A program made the translations under genes and the position numbers. From Bacteroides_D sp963543925 (GTDB lineage Bacteria > Bacteroidota > Bacteroidia > Bacteroidales > CAJPTX01), in assembly GCA_963543925.1 (NCBI GenBank), contig CAUUCP010000002.1, forward strand, positions 1 to 64,000: a stretch of 64,000 bases of DNA, given 5' to 3'. The notes beneath the pieces are model-generated. The model did no database searches and was not told the DNA's origin. It saw only the letters and a program-made list of their open reading frames with translations. Shown here one piece after another: positions 18,401 to 27,634 of the stretch; position 1 is the stretch's first letter; every line of letters starts with the position of its first letter.

Positions 18401-21163
18401 AGTGACCTTTGCCTTAGCTTGCTTTCTAGACCCATCGAGAGCATCTACGACAATCTCCGTACTCCCCTCGCCCTTTGCGATAGCGAGTCCTGTATTCTCA
18501 TCGATCTTAATGATATTCTCATCTTCTGATTTCCAACGCACACTCTTATCGGTAGCGTTATCGGGCGTGATGAGTAGTTGCTTAGCAAAATCGAACTCGG
18601 TATCCAAGGGGATATTTTCGTAAGACTTTTGTTTGAAAGCAAGCTTTTCAACCAAGATGGCTACCGTTACAAAACACCGGTCGTAGGCTCGTTCGGTACT
18701 ATTCTTTACCGTAGCCGTGATGATGGCCTTCCCTACACTCAACCCCTCGATCTTACCATCTTTGTAGACAGCAACTTTATCATCGGTTGTTGTCCATTCG
18801 ATCTGGTCAGATTCGTCTGGGGAAACCGTAGCCTTAATTGACTCGCTCGTTCCCTTGTTTACCAACAAAGAAATCTTATCTAGGTAGAGCTTTTTCACTG
18901 TTCCCTTTTCACCATCGTTAATTACCCAGAGCTTGTCATTAGTCAGTGTATTATGCGCGTCCTCACTCTCGAAATACTTAATGGGTGTAGCATCGAGGGT
19001 GATTTTCGTTGACGTTGCGGGATTCGCTGCCCACCCCTTCAATGAGCGGTCGTAGTTCGCAATACTCATGTTACAGCCCGTAAGGGTGAAGGTACCTCCG
19101 AGGCTGGCGAGCTTCCATTTTTCCAAGCAACAGTCAAAAGCTTTTGCCTGAGCGAATAGGTTCTCCATGTTGACAACATTGGAGACATCCCACCCTGAGA
19201 GGTCGGAATTAAATTTCTTCGTCCCCTCAAACATAGACTCCATGTTTATAACGTTCCCCACTTTCCATGCAGAGAGATCGGAGTTGAATTCCTGGGCATT
19301 TCGGAACATACGATACATGTTGGTCGCGTTGGAGACATCCCACTGCGACAAGTCACTTTGGAACTTGGTCGCCCCCGAGAACATCGAACCAAAGTCGGTA
19401 GCATTCCCGACTTGCCATTTCGAGAGGTCGCATTTGAACTTACTCGCCCCCGAGAATGTAGCCTTGAACGTTCTCACATTATTGACATACCAGCCCGAGA
19501 GATCGCCTTCGAAGCTCGTACATCCCGCAAACATATCTTCCATATCCGTGAGGAGGGGTGTTCTCCAGTCACGAAGAGATTGATTGAAAGAGGTACACCC
19601 AGTGAACATCCCCTTGGCATTCTGAAGACTCTTTAGTGACCAACCGTTGATATTGCCATTGAAGTTGATAGCCCCATTAAACATATAGCGCGTGGAGACA
19701 GCGTTTTCCATATCCCAGTTCTCAAGGCTTAACCTCATTTCCTTGCAGGACAGGAACATAGCATCGAATTTCACTCCATTAGAGACATGCCAACTGTTAA
19801 GCCCATTTCCTACGAACGTCGGACACCTAGCAAACATGTAAGAGAAGTTCGTCACGTTATAAACCTTCTCCGCCCACTTAGAGAAATCTTGCGTCTTGAG
19901 CAATGTACACTCATTGAACATCCAACTCATGTCGGTGACCTTGCTCACATTCCACTTGGAGAGATCCTGTGCAAAGACCCCACACTTCGAGAACATCTCC
20001 GACATATTGGTAACATTGGTGACGTTCCAGTTCCCTAGATTGCTATCAAACTTCTTGCAATTGGAAAAGAGGCGACTCATGTCCGTGACACGAGTGACGT
20101 TCCACTGCGAGAGATCGGCATTGAACGCCAAACAATCGGCAAACATCCCCGAGAGATTCTCGGCATGATTATCCCCAACCAGCCACTGCGACAAATCTCC
20201 AGCAAAGATGCTACAACCAGAGAACATGTTCTTGAAGTTCCTGACGTTCTTGACATTCCAGTTCTTAATATCTATATTGAAATATTTACAACCGCGGAAC
20301 ATCCCAGACATATCCGTAGCCTTACGCACATCCCATCCCGAAATATCCTCGTTAAAGTTGGAGCAACCATAAAAAAGATTTGAAAAGGATTCTCCATTGG
20401 AGACATCCCAATCCTTCAATCCCATCCCGTGGAAATTACCGCACTCGTAGAAGACATTGTCGAAATTGCGGACTTTCTTGAGCTTGTCCTTCCACCCCGA
20501 AAGATTTTTGTCAAACTTTCCACACTTGAAAAACATTGTGGTGATGCTGGACGCATTGGACATATCCCAGTTACCCAGATCTTCATTGAAAAATGAGCAA
20601 CCATAGAACATGGCACTAAAATATTGCACATTGGAGACATTCCAGCTAGAGGCTCCAATGGTCACAAAGTTCTGATTGCTACACCCATAAAACATATTGG
20701 AGAGGGAGGTACACCGTTCAAGGTTTGGACTCCCCGCTGATGCGGAAATGGTGAGCTGACTACAATCCTTGAATGCATTGTTAAACGACTTCCATTTGAT
20801 ATTCCCCCACTGCTCAACCGACAAGAGGTCGAGGTAGGAGTTCACTTGGATAGATTCGAGATCCCCCAACATCTCAACGATGTACTCCACCCCAGCATCC
20901 GAATGAAAGCTCCAAGGGAAAACATCTTGATACTCGGTGAACTCCTTTGTCGGGGTCGAAGGACAAGACTCCGAAGCCTTGTAGACCCAGATCTTGATCC
21001 CCTTCCCCTTGAGAAGCATCTCGGTGTCTTTACCACTATTGGAGCCCTTCCACTTCGTGACAAAAGCTCCTGTCTGATAGGCAGCCCACGCCTGTCCCAC
21101 ACCTAAGACAAGCAAGAGCAATGGCAACAATATGCCACAACATGCAATCTGCTTTATTTTCAT
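15428..21163 (-). CDS. Giant BspA-type repeat / Big2 surface protein with T9SS sorting domain
   Basis: 1911 aa, predicted secreted and surface-exposed. A signal peptide (residues 1-28, ending GQAWA) is followed by more than twenty consecutive 25-26-residue BspA/DUF285 repeats (about 100-720) built on WNVSNVTNMSxMFxxCxxFxxDLS. Then come roughly a dozen Big2-type Ig-like domains (about 735-1790) with recurring VxWxSxDExIxxVDxxGxVxG patterns. The final 75 residues (VEVAPNPFSTQLRV to ARTVRVVKR) form a T9SS type A sorting domain. The plan, a leucine-rich-like head on a long Ig stalk, suggests an adhesin held away from the surface, which is inference. It is related to the protein at 1811-6154 in both the repeats and the C-terminus. 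It is a single-gene unit with its own terminator. Confidence 0.88.
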   Translation of the reverse strand: MKIKQIACCGILLPLLLLVLGVGQAWAAYQTGAFVTKWKGSNSGKDTEMLLKGKGIKIWVYKASESCPSTPTKEFTEYQDVFPWSFHSDAGVEYIVEMLGDLESIQVNSYLDLLSVEQWGNIKWKSFNNAFKDCSQLTISASAGSPNLERCTSLSNMFYGCSNQNFVTIGASSWNVSNVQYFSAMFYGCSFFNEDLGNWDMSNASSITTMFFKCGKFDKNLSGWKDKLKKVRNFDNVFYECGNFHGMGLKDWDVSNGESFSNLFYGCSNFNEDISGWDVRKATDMSGMFRGCKYFNIDIKNWNVKNVRNFKNMFSGCSIFAGDLSQWLVGDNHAENLSGMFADCLAFNADLSQWNVTRVTDMSRLFSNCKKFDSNLGNWNVTNVTNMSEMFSKCGVFAQDLSKWNVSKVTDMSWMFNECTLLKTQDFSKWAEKVYNVTNFSYMFARCPTFVGNGLNSWHVSNGVKFDAMFLSCKEMRLSLENWDMENAVSTRYMFNGAINFNGNINGWSLKSLQNAKGMFTGCTSFNQSLRDWRTPLLTDMEDMFAGCTSFEGDLSGWYVNNVRTFKATFSGASKFKCDLSKWQVGNATDFGSMFSGATKFQSDLSQWDVSNATNMYRMFRNAQEFNSDLSAWKVGNVINMESMFEGTKKFNSDLSGWDVSNVVNMENLFAQAKAFDCCLEKWKLASLGGTFTLTGCNMSIANYDRSLKGWAANPATSTKITLDATPIKYFESEDAHNTLTNDKLWVINDGEKGTVKKLYLDKISLLVNKGTSESIKATVSPDESDQIEWTTTDDKVAVYKDGKIEGLSVGKAIITATVKNSTERAYDRCFVTVAILVEKLAFKQKSYENIPLDTEFDFAKQLLITPDNATDKSVRWKSEDENIIKIDENTGLAIAKGEGSTEIVVDALDGSRKQAKAKVTVVKVDPQEIEATPSEISLKPGTTYKLGVVFKPEYTTNKSVKWSTKSTRIKVLNEDTGEIEVVDDNDPNYGGFIEEVIVQHAEKPAVTSRCLVHIIYKKTIVPTHISMEPFTINVNEERHIQPIVTPQDAQNKDLEWWSSKPEILSVDKEGNVKGVKEGEATLRATSVVDRNVFRLVKVTVKAVPVTSVIITRPSEDHVFEIPDNTPATIPYKLEPSNATDKRVQFESENTSIIEVDENNRLVGKTISQTPVRVKVIAQGGANVWKDCLVRVVAKIETKELEIDASRELLPGQTGKLILGYKPEGATDRLVVWETSDSKIVQVSDDGSYKAIEAGDAEITVKLVSNETVRKVCKIKVLPRVTTTGVTLIKNLKLGKGATYTFAPQVEPEHATDKEIAWSVISGADKIEFDVLKRTVKGKEVGEAKIRVYLKNKPSLMSECTIVVEELNELTGDIAFEEPMYEVEQGATIDLKLKYNPPTANNLTLSFLSGDAKLVSIQPHPDKYGYALVRGLALTTEPIEVMGTLENTDPKKTFTTKIKVTPVKRILPAPETFGVKQSTISVLVNSTGVITITGVDHELFDIRKLTWKTSDETKCPVDNSGVVTPKERGSYTIKVSSPSHEETVIVNALESETELVDITAFQAPTAITVFKGATTLIELTGVEPAAASPETLAWSSADEAVATVNKKGFVTGVAVGSVDITITAKNGTSGTVKVKVVEESATDPSKPALTSFDKPDKPVVVVEGNQTLVNLKLTPANGDTSKLEWTSEDESVATVKNGVVTGVKTGETKITVKDANGNSVEIPVTVQSANGNNGGENGNKKPLEDFTLETSSIFVVVGYKTNIDLKLTPEDADMSHIEWSSADEGICTVNNGMVTGVSLGETSITIKDTRINKELTVTVTVVDDRVNSVEEALLAQVEVAPNPFSTQLRVLHDGVTEGRYTLLSTTGIVVRAGELSGAVTVLSTADLPAGLYLLQLQMPSGVARTVRVVKR
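19000..20870 (-). repeat. DUF285 repeat-coding array (about 75-78 bp period)
   Basis: Successive 75-78-bp units encode 25-26-residue BspA/DUF285 repeats. The best-conserved DNA in each unit reads GACATCCCA then GAGAGxTC on the plus strand. DUF285 coding repeats have been described elsewhere as palindromic amphipathic repeat coding elements that move between genomes. Units here are diverged at the DNA level, so the array is not a fresh amplification. Confidence 0.7.
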
Positions 21164-21279
21164 CTATAAACTAGTTAGTTTCAGAACCGTGATATAAATC
21201 TACACACTTCGCTACAACAAAGTAACGCACAAGAGGAAGATATCGTTCATACAAAGCCGACAAAATTCCATACAAACGC

Positions 21280-21287
21280 TATTTTTG
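21280..21287 (+). promoter_or_regulatory. -7 box upstream of riboflavin synthase
   Basis: TATTTTTG matches TAnnTTTG, 30 bp before the chosen ATG at 21318. The short leader leaves no room for an FMN riboswitch. Confidence 0.45.
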
Positions 21288-21317
21288 TATTCGATTCACA
21301 CATAACGAATGACCAAG

Positions 21318-21905
21318 ATGTTTTCTGGAATTATCGAAGAAGTAGGGATCGTACGCAATATCACCCGCAATGCTGGGAACGTAGACCTCTCTCTCTCCTG
21401 CTCTTTCCTATCGGAACTGACCATAGACCAAAGCATTGCTCACAATGGGGTATGCCTGACGGTGGTCGACCTCCAACCGACGCACTACACTGTCACTGCG
21501 ATAGAGGAGACCCTCCGGAAGTCGAACCTCGGTCTCTTGGAGGTCGGGAGTAAGGTCAACCTCGAACGGAGTATGAAGATGGACGGTCGCCTCGACGGGC
21601 ACATCGTACAGGGGCACGTAGACCAGACGGCGCGCTGTATGGCGGTGACCCCTGAAAACGGAAGCTGGCTCTACACCTTCGAATACGAGCCTCGCGAGGG
21701 GATGATTACGGTAGAAAAAGGTTCTATCACGGTGAATGGCGTGAGCTTGACGGTGGTCAACTCGCGTCGCGGGGGCTTTCAAGTAGCTATCATTCCCTAC
21801 ACCCACGAACACACCAATTTCCATACTTTCGAGGTGGGGACGATTGTCAACCTCGAATTCGATATTCTTGGCAAATACGTTGCGGCGTTGATGGGAAAAG
21901 CCTAG
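21318..21905 (+). CDS. ribE: Riboflavin synthase alpha chain
   Basis: Dismutates two 6,7-dimethyl-8-ribityllumazine molecules to riboflavin plus a pyrimidinedione, the last step of riboflavin synthesis. The 195-aa product has the tandem lumazine-binding fold. Repeat 1 starts MFSGIIEEVG and contains AHNGVCLTVV; repeat 2 contains GHIVQGHVDQTA and TVNGVSLTVV. Both repeats keep the substrate-binding G-V-(C/S)-L-T motifs. An ATG three codons upstream (21309) is possible, but the family begins at MFxGIIEE. It is monocistronic here, followed by a strong hairpin; other rib genes are not in the window. Confidence 0.95.
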   Translation: MFSGIIEEVGIVRNITRNAGNVDLSLSCSFLSELTIDQSIAHNGVCLTVVDLQPTHYTVTAIEETLRKSNLGLLEVGSKVNLERSMKMDGRLDGHIVQGHVDQTARCMAVTPENGSWLYTFEYEPREGMITVEKGSITVNGVSLTVVNSRRGGFQVAIIPYTHEHTNFHTFEVGTIVNLEFDILGKYVAALMGKA

Positions 21906-21947
21906 CGCGCTGCTACCAGACATTCTCTGGTATCTCGGATAGAAAAG

Positions 21948-21987
21948 GGGGGCAAGTTGCATTCTTTGACGAATGGAGCTTGCCCCC
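21948..21987 (+). terminator. Hairpin downstream of riboflavin synthase
   Basis: GGGGGCAAG (21948-21956) pairs with CTTGCCCCC (21979-21987), with an inner CATTC/GAATG stem. No long T run follows, so termination strength is uncertain. Confidence 0.55.
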
Positions 21988-22052
21988 TTGAGATTGTCCC
22001 CCCCCTACCCGCGAGTAGCGGCTACCCATCTTTGAGCTTTTATCTAGCAACG

Positions 22053-22086
22053 AAAAAGCCGCCCCCCTTGGAGAAGGGGGACGGCG
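22053..22086 (-). terminator. Terminator of the left SusC/SusD operon
   Basis: On the minus strand GCCGTCCCCCTT pairs with AAGGGGGGCGGC around CTCC and is followed by TTTTTC. Nearly the same sequence terminates the right-hand pair at 32095-32130, so the two operons share their 3' ends by duplication. Confidence 0.85.
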
Positions 22087-22116
22087 GGAAAAACGTGCTA
22101 CACTACAATAAGCAGA

Positions 22117-23760
22117 CTAGAAGGTATCGTCCTGAGTCTTCCCCAATGTATTGTCTACGATTGCAGGATTCTGCAATACCTCACGTCTTGGGAAGACGAA
22201 AAGCATTTCAGGCGCATCTGGTTCGAGGTCGAAACGTGTACCCTGAGGATAGTATTGCATGGTTCCCACTTCAAATTTCTTCGAATCACTACGAACCATC
22301 TTTTTCTTGAAACGCATCATATCATAGTAGCTAAGCATCTCACCCCAGAACTCTAGACGGCGCTGACGGTAGATCTCATCAAAGAAATTCACATCGGAGG
22401 GGAATTCATACTCTTCATCGCGATTTGTCTTGATGAAGTTCTCTAGATAAGCTTTCCCCTCTGTCTCACCGATCGCTTCAGCATAGATGTAGTGCATCTC
22501 TTCGATACGCATCATAATGTAGTCTGCCGAATTTTCCTCGAGATCGATATTATTATCCGCAGGTCCGAACTTCACGCTCGCATACGTGAGCGTATCAATT
22601 CGCTTCATCTCTAAGAAAGCTTCAGCCGACGTCATTGCATCCCCATCACTTTGTCCCTTATACGCCTTGTAATAGTTTACAAGACCATCTAGACGTTTTT
22701 GAGGTACCGTAGAGATCCACAAAGCACGACGAACGTCATTCTCTCCCATACTCTCATAGAGCGCGGGGTTGATACAACGAGGAACGAAATCTGCATAGCA
22801 TTGTGCGCTACTAAGAAATCCCACAGAAGAGCCCCACCCAGCAATAGCAATAATATCTTCATCGCGACTCGTAACAGGAATCCCCCACAATACATTGTGA
22901 TCAGCAATGTCGGACAGACCAGGTCTAGATGCTTCCTCTAGGTTATAGGGAGTAAGACCACTCTTTTCTATGACATACTTTGCAGCTTCAGCTGCCTTAG
23001 CATACTCCTGCATCACGAGGTAAGTACGTGCCAAAAGCCCATAGACCACAAACTCATCAATGAGTGCATTACTCTTTGCATGTCCCTTACCAGTCAAGGT
23101 TTCTTTTGCTTGTTCAAGGTTGGTGACAATGTATTTGTAAATAGTCTCCACCGTTACACGCGGATTGTTGATGAAGTCTTTTTGCGTCATTGTCTCCGTT
23201 ACGAGCGGTACGGCCAACTTATCCTTATTGTCTACATAGGTATACTGGTATCCTTGCACCAAATTCAGATAAGACCATGCACGGAATGCCTTGGCTTGTG
23301 CACGTGCATTCTGTACAGCCTCACTCTTAGAGTCTTCTTTCGACGCCAAGATAATCTTATTCGCAGCTCCTATGAAATTGTAGAAGCAGGTATAGAACTG
23401 GTTTGTGATGAAGTAGTTTGGACGAAATCCTGAGTAATCCAGTGCAGGACTATACCAGTCATAATCGCCACAGTTCGACCACATGTTATCCGTACGCTCA
23501 TCTAGCATTAACGAGATACTAGGTAATCCGAAATCGCTGTGCCTCTGACGACTACCAAACTTTGCATATATCTTAAGTTCTGCATACATACCGTCCACCG
23601 AAGAGGACGCACGGTCGTCAAAAGCATCGCCCGCTTCCTGTACTTGCTTAGTACTCAAGAGATCATCTTCTGGCTGTAGTTCCAATTCTTTCGCGCAACT
23701 TACAAACAAAGTCGCCCCAAGAAAAAGCCCCACAACGTATGAAAAACGAATATAACGCAT
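22117..23760 (-). CDS. SusD/RagB-family nutrient-binding outer-membrane lipoprotein (left pair)
   Basis: The surface lipoprotein that caps a SusC channel and binds its ligand. The 547-aa product has a signal peptide with lipobox (LGATLFVSC, Cys22). It has SusD-typical TPR-like helices (AQAKAFRAWSYLNLVQGYQY), the RIEEMHYIYAEAIGE region and the C-terminal FFDEIYRQRRLEFWGEMLSYYDMMRFKK signature. The ligand is unknown; neither a carbohydrate enzyme nor a peptidase gene is adjacent, and RagB-type family members bind peptides. It lies 35 bp downstream of its SusC partner on the same strand. It is a paralogue of the protein at 30411-32075, clearly diverged in the first half and closest around the C-terminal signature. 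Confidence 0.9.
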   Translation of the reverse strand: MRYIRFSYVVGLFLGATLFVSCAKELELQPEDDLLSTKQVQEAGDAFDDRASSSVDGMYAELKIYAKFGSRQRHSDFGLPSISLMLDERTDNMWSNCGDYDWYSPALDYSGFRPNYFITNQFYTCFYNFIGAANKIILASKEDSKSEAVQNARAQAKAFRAWSYLNLVQGYQYTYVDNKDKLAVPLVTETMTQKDFINNPRVTVETIYKYIVTNLEQAKETLTGKGHAKSNALIDEFVVYGLLARTYLVMQEYAKAAEAAKYVIEKSGLTPYNLEEASRPGLSDIADHNVLWGIPVTSRDEDIIAIAGWGSSVGFLSSAQCYADFVPRCINPALYESMGENDVRRALWISTVPQKRLDGLVNYYKAYKGQSDGDAMTSAEAFLEMKRIDTLTYASVKFGPADNNIDLEENSADYIMMRIEEMHYIYAEAIGETEGKAYLENFIKTNRDEEYEFPSDVNFFDEIYRQRRLEFWGEMLSYYDMMRFKKKMVRSDSKKFEVGTMQYYPQGTRFDLEPDAPEMLFVFPRREVLQNPAIVDNTLGKTQDDTF

Positions 23761-23795
23761 TGTATCAATCCTTTCCTTATTTAATTGACTTGGGA

Positions 23796-26700
23796 CTAGA
23801 ATGTAAGGTTCAAACCTCCAGAGATCGAACGAATCGCCTTATAACCCACCCCAGAGGTTGTAGTAAAGCGAGGGTCAAAACCCTTGCGGGCAGAGAAAAG
23901 CCATACATTGTCAGCTACGACATAGACACGTAGACTACCGACATTGATCTTATCCACCCATGACTTCGGAAGCGTATAACCGAGCGTCAAATTATCGATA
24001 GCGAAAAAGCTACGGCTGGTGAGGAAACGATCAGACGTCTCATTAAACTTAGCATTGCTACTAGCATCCATACGTGGGACGTTTGTATTGGTATTCTGTG
24101 GTGTCCAAGAATTCAAGAGATCCTTGTGCATAGCAGCTCCATTACGGTTACCATTTTGCATCAGATCTTGGTATGCACCATCAAAACGCTTACCACCGAG
24201 AGTATAGGTAAATCCTGCACTGAAGTCAAAATCCCAGAAATCTACACTAGTAGAGATACCACCATTGATGATGGAAGAGAGGTCTTTCATTTCGACGCGG
24301 TTCTCATTCTTCGAAGCTACACTATAGTCGGTAGTCACCCCGTACTGCCCCGTTTTTTTGTCATAGGTTTGCCATAGAGCTTCCCCCTGCTCATTTACTC
24401 CCTTGTACTTTGGAATAAAATAGTCATACAAGGAACCACCTTCCTTATAGATGATACTACCTTCTACATACCCATACTCACTTTGTTTCCACTCAGCAGG
24501 GAGTTTCTCTAGCTTATTTTTTATCATACCACCATTCAGGGTTACTGACCAACGGATATTCTTGTCTTGGTAGGGAACACCCGTGATCTCAAACTCCATC
24601 CCCGTGTTAGACATCGCCCCTACATTGTCCCAAACATAGCGGTAGCCTGATGAGCCTGGCATGGTCAACTTAAACAACATGTCGGAGACCTCACGACGAT
24701 AGAGCTCTATATTTCCAGACAAGCGGTGGCGGAAAAAGGCAAACTCTACCCCAAAGTTCAGGTTATGACTCGTTTCCCAAGTAATATCATTCCCCTTGTA
24801 GTAGAAGGTCGTTGCATAAGCACCGTTATTATTAGTCAGTTTGAAACGATCGAGGTAAGCGAAGTTCACCTCAATATTATCGTTCCCCTGTATCCCATAG
24901 CTAGCCTTTACCTTCAAGAGGTCGAGGAAGCTGCGAGTGGACTCCATAAAGCTTTCATTAGAGAGCATCCACGATGCCCCCACGCTACCGAAGTTCCCCC
25001 AACGTCTATTTTCGGAGAAGCGGCTCGAACCATCGCGACGGAACGAGAGTGTGAGGAAGTACTTCTCAGCAAAGTCATACTGAGCACGTCCTAGGAAACC
25101 TTCTACACGGTAACGACTACGCGAGGAGCTCGTCGAAGGTTGACGGATGGCTTGATCCAATTCCCGAGAATCTGGGTGAAACATCCCCTCTTTACTACCA
25201 CTGAGGTATTGCACATCGCGATCGTAGTATTCATGTCCGAGAAGAACGTCGATGTGATTCTCGCCGTAAGCTTGATTCCAAGTCAACAATTGTTGAAGAT
25301 TGAGGGTTGTATAGCGATCGAAGGACTTGTCAATAATACCACCGATAGAGGCAAACTGTCCATAATAGGGGTTACGCGTCGCAGTCTGGTAAGAATCGTC
25401 TAAGTCATACCCTCCGATGATACTGAAACGGAAACCGTAGGGCATAATGAAGTCTGCATTCGAACGCATACCGATGATAGCTGCGACATTATCGTAGATA
25501 TCATACGTATTCGCTGCCAATGGGTTGGCTAGAGAAAGGTAAGGACGGATAAGCCCAGGGAACTGTCCTGTACCAAAGTCATAGACTGGCTTTCCCCACT
25601 TATTCTTCAAAATCTGCTTATTCTTATCGCGTACATAGATCGGGTAAATCGGAGCTGCAAAGTTGGTCATTGCAAAAATGTTCCCCGAGCTCCCAGAAGA
25701 TTGGGTCGTTGTCGCATCTAGCGAGTTGGTCTTATACCCCGTATAGGAGAGATTTGCGCCGAGGTTCAACCATGTCTTAGGCTTAAAATCTCCACGGAGA
25801 CGCGTGGTAAAACGCTCAAAGTTTGAACGAACGGTATATCCCTTATCATTGAGGTAACCAGAAGAGAAGAAATAATTAGCCTTGTCAGTACGCCCAGAAA
25901 GAGAAACCGTATACTCCTGACGCATGTTCGCTTCAAAAGCTTCTTCGTTCCAATCATCGGGTTGCATCCAATACTCGTTGCCTTCTTTATCTTTGACAGT
26001 GGTCCCTATCGTGGCGCTCTTATCCATCTCCCAGTGACCATCATTCGTTCTTGTAAACCAAGGGTTTGTGCTGCCTTCGGCACGCGAGAATGGGAAGTAT
26101 ACGATACCCTTTTTCGGATTTGAGAACTCGGCATCAGCTGCCTGAGTGATATCTTCATCATCCTTATCCTTGTTTCCCTTCACGCGATACTTTTGTTGAT
26201 TCCATATCGCTTCATAGTACTTTGCTGCATACTGCTTGGGGTCTGTAATCTTGTCATAGTCAGGAATCCCGCGGAAGTTATACCCTACCTTTGCGGTGAC
26301 ATTTACATTCATGACCCCACCATGACGCGCATTTGCACCATTCTTGGTCGTGATCATCACCACGCCGTTGGCTGCACGAGCCCCGTAGAGCGCCGCCGAG
26401 GCTGCGTCCTTGAGCAATACGGTACTCTCTACGTCAGCGGGGTTGATGGCAGATACATCGCCCTCGTAAGGCATACCATCGACTACGTAGAGTGGGTTAC
26501 TGTTCGCATTAAACGAACCATTTCCTCGAATACGGATTGTGGATGAAGAACCCGGTTGGTTGTTGGAAGAGGTTACCGTAACCCCTGGCACTTTCCCACT
26601 CAAGGCATTCAAGACGTTCGAGACTTGCTTACGCTCTAATTCTTTGCCACTTACCGAGGCTGCCGAACCGGTAAAGGTGCTCTTTTTCGCCTTACCGAAT

Positions 26701-27026
26701 GCTACGACCATGACCTCGTCGATTTCCTCGTTGGCGAGCTGCATCACTACGTTGATGGTTTCTTGTTCTCCCACCGTAATCTCTTGAGTGTCAAAACCTG
26801 TGTAAGAAAACACAAGTACCGATTCGGGACCTGCAACACGAATCGAATAACGTCCGTTGGCATCGGTCACAGCTCCCGTTGTTGTGCCTTTCACTTGCAC
26901 TGCCAGCTGAATTAATGGAGCGCCGTCTTCGACAGACGTAACCACCCCCGTCACGGTGCGCTGCTGACCCAACGCACAGCTTATCCCGACAGCCAAGGCT
27001 GCGAGTAGAAGTACTACTTTTCTCAT
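23796..27026 (-). CDS. SusC/RagA-family TonB-dependent transporter (left, full length)
   Basis: Outer-membrane transporter that imports the ligand captured by its SusD partner, powered by TonB. The 1076-aa product has a signal peptide (ending ALGQ), a CarboxypepD_reg-like domain (about 22-98, RTVTGVVTSVEDGAPL), a TonB-box-like DEVMVVAFG (about 102-110), a plug domain (about 112-230, SGKVPGV, NPLYVVDG, DVESTVLLKDAASAALYGARAANG), and a 22-strand barrel ending GGLNLTF. From codon 169 (NGSF) onward it is closely similar to the truncated copy facing the other way at 27679. A TATCTTTG box lies 137 bp upstream. It is the complete partner of a possible invertible pair. Confidence 0.93.
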   Translation of the reverse strand: MRKVVLLLAALAVGISCALGQQRTVTGVVTSVEDGAPLIQLAVQVKGTTTGAVTDANGRYSIRVAGPESVLVFSYTGFDTQEITVGEQETINVVMQLANEEIDEVMVVAFGKAKKSTFTGSAASVSGKELERKQVSNVLNALSGKVPGVTVTSSNNQPGSSSTIRIRGNGSFNANSNPLYVVDGMPYEGDVSAINPADVESTVLLKDAASAALYGARAANGVVMITTKNGANARHGGVMNVNVTAKVGYNFRGIPDYDKITDPKQYAAKYYEAIWNQQKYRVKGNKDKDDEDITQAADAEFSNPKKGIVYFPFSRAEGSTNPWFTRTNDGHWEMDKSATIGTTVKDKEGNEYWMQPDDWNEEAFEANMRQEYTVSLSGRTDKANYFFSSGYLNDKGYTVRSNFERFTTRLRGDFKPKTWLNLGANLSYTGYKTNSLDATTTQSSGSSGNIFAMTNFAAPIYPIYVRDKNKQILKNKWGKPVYDFGTGQFPGLIRPYLSLANPLAANTYDIYDNVAAIIGMRSNADFIMPYGFRFSIIGGYDLDDSYQTATRNPYYGQFASIGGIIDKSFDRYTTLNLQQLLTWNQAYGENHIDVLLGHEYYDRDVQYLSGSKEGMFHPDSRELDQAIRQPSTSSSRSRYRVEGFLGRAQYDFAEKYFLTLSFRRDGSSRFSENRRWGNFGSVGASWMLSNESFMESTRSFLDLLKVKASYGIQGNDNIEVNFAYLDRFKLTNNNGAYATTFYYKGNDITWETSHNLNFGVEFAFFRHRLSGNIELYRREVSDMLFKLTMPGSSGYRYVWDNVGAMSNTGMEFEITGVPYQDKNIRWSVTLNGGMIKNKLEKLPAEWKQSEYGYVEGSIIYKEGGSLYDYFIPKYKGVNEQGEALWQTYDKKTGQYGVTTDYSVASKNENRVEMKDLSSIINGGISTSVDFWDFDFSAGFTYTLGGKRFDGAYQDLMQNGNRNGAAMHKDLLNSWTPQNTNTNVPRMDASSNAKFNETSDRFLTSRSFFAIDNLTLGYTLPKSWVDKINVGSLRVYVVADNVWLFSARKGFDPRFTTTSGVGYKAIRSISGGLNLTF

Positions 27027-27163
27027 ACAGCTATCTTTTTGAAAATGAATAACATGTGCTAGTTACCTTTCACTTTGCAAGAGTGCCAACATCGCCTTGC
27101 GACCCCTGTCGTTTCCCACACGAATTTGGTGCTTTTTATTTTCCGCGACGGAGAATCTCTACT

Positions 27164-27171
27164 CAAAGATA
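27164..27171 (-). promoter_or_regulatory. -7 box of the left SusC/SusD operon
   Basis: TATCTTTG on the minus strand, preceded by an A/T-rich tract, 137 bp before the susC start. The long leader fits susC transcripts, which often have extended 5' UTRs. If the segment between the two susC copies inverts, this promoter would switch operons. Confidence 0.5.
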
Positions 27172-27235
27172 AAAAAAAATAGAAACATAAGTGTAACTTT
27201 TTGCCCACTTCTTCATCGTATCGGGTTATTCTCCT

Positions 27236-27634
27236 AGATACTGTCCTACACCTACACAGTGTGTAAAGAAGCTACCTATCTACTTGTCTACGACTTTTTT
27301 TAATGCGCATAGTGTAGACCACTACTTTAGGAAATCCTAAGGCGCTATTTTTATACGATGAGCTAAATAATAGAGTAATTAAATAAAGAAATGCGTATAG
27401 AATATGGGCTATTTTGGAGTAGGTAATTTTACCTAATTTAGTCGGTGTAGAGTACGTGTAGAGCACGTGTAGAGTACGTGTAGCATTGGTGTACTCCTAG
27501 CATGCCTTGTTTTGGGATAGGGAATTGAGGAAAATGTAAAGCGACATTTCCCTGTTTTTCTCCCCAGTTGCTGCGACATTTACACACTCTCCTAGGAGAG
27601 TATCAAAGATGCGCACATTTTTTACGGACAGTAT
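27236..27634 (+). repeat. Dispersed intergenic repeat, copy 2 (complete-looking)
   Basis: About 400 bp, non-coding. The left end GATACTGTCCTAC...GTGTGTAAA (27236-27267) is the inverse of two right-end motifs, TTTACACACT...GAGAGTATC (27579-27604) and ACATTTTTTACGGACAGTATC (27614-27634), so the element has imperfect terminal inverted repeats. Inside are AATATGGGCTATTTT, the palindrome AGGTAATTTTACCT, an array of 11-bp units GTGTAGAGTAC / GTGTAGAGCAC / GTGTAGAGTAC (27445-27487), and blocks shared with copies 1 and 3. It ends 44 bp before homology to susC begins. It has the shape of a MITE, but no target-site duplication is evident. Confidence 0.75.

Noticed and set aside
21163..21317. FMN riboswitch upstream of riboflavin synthase
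   Set aside because: The predicted promoter leaves a leader of about 25 nt, and no RFN-like conserved blocks are visible.
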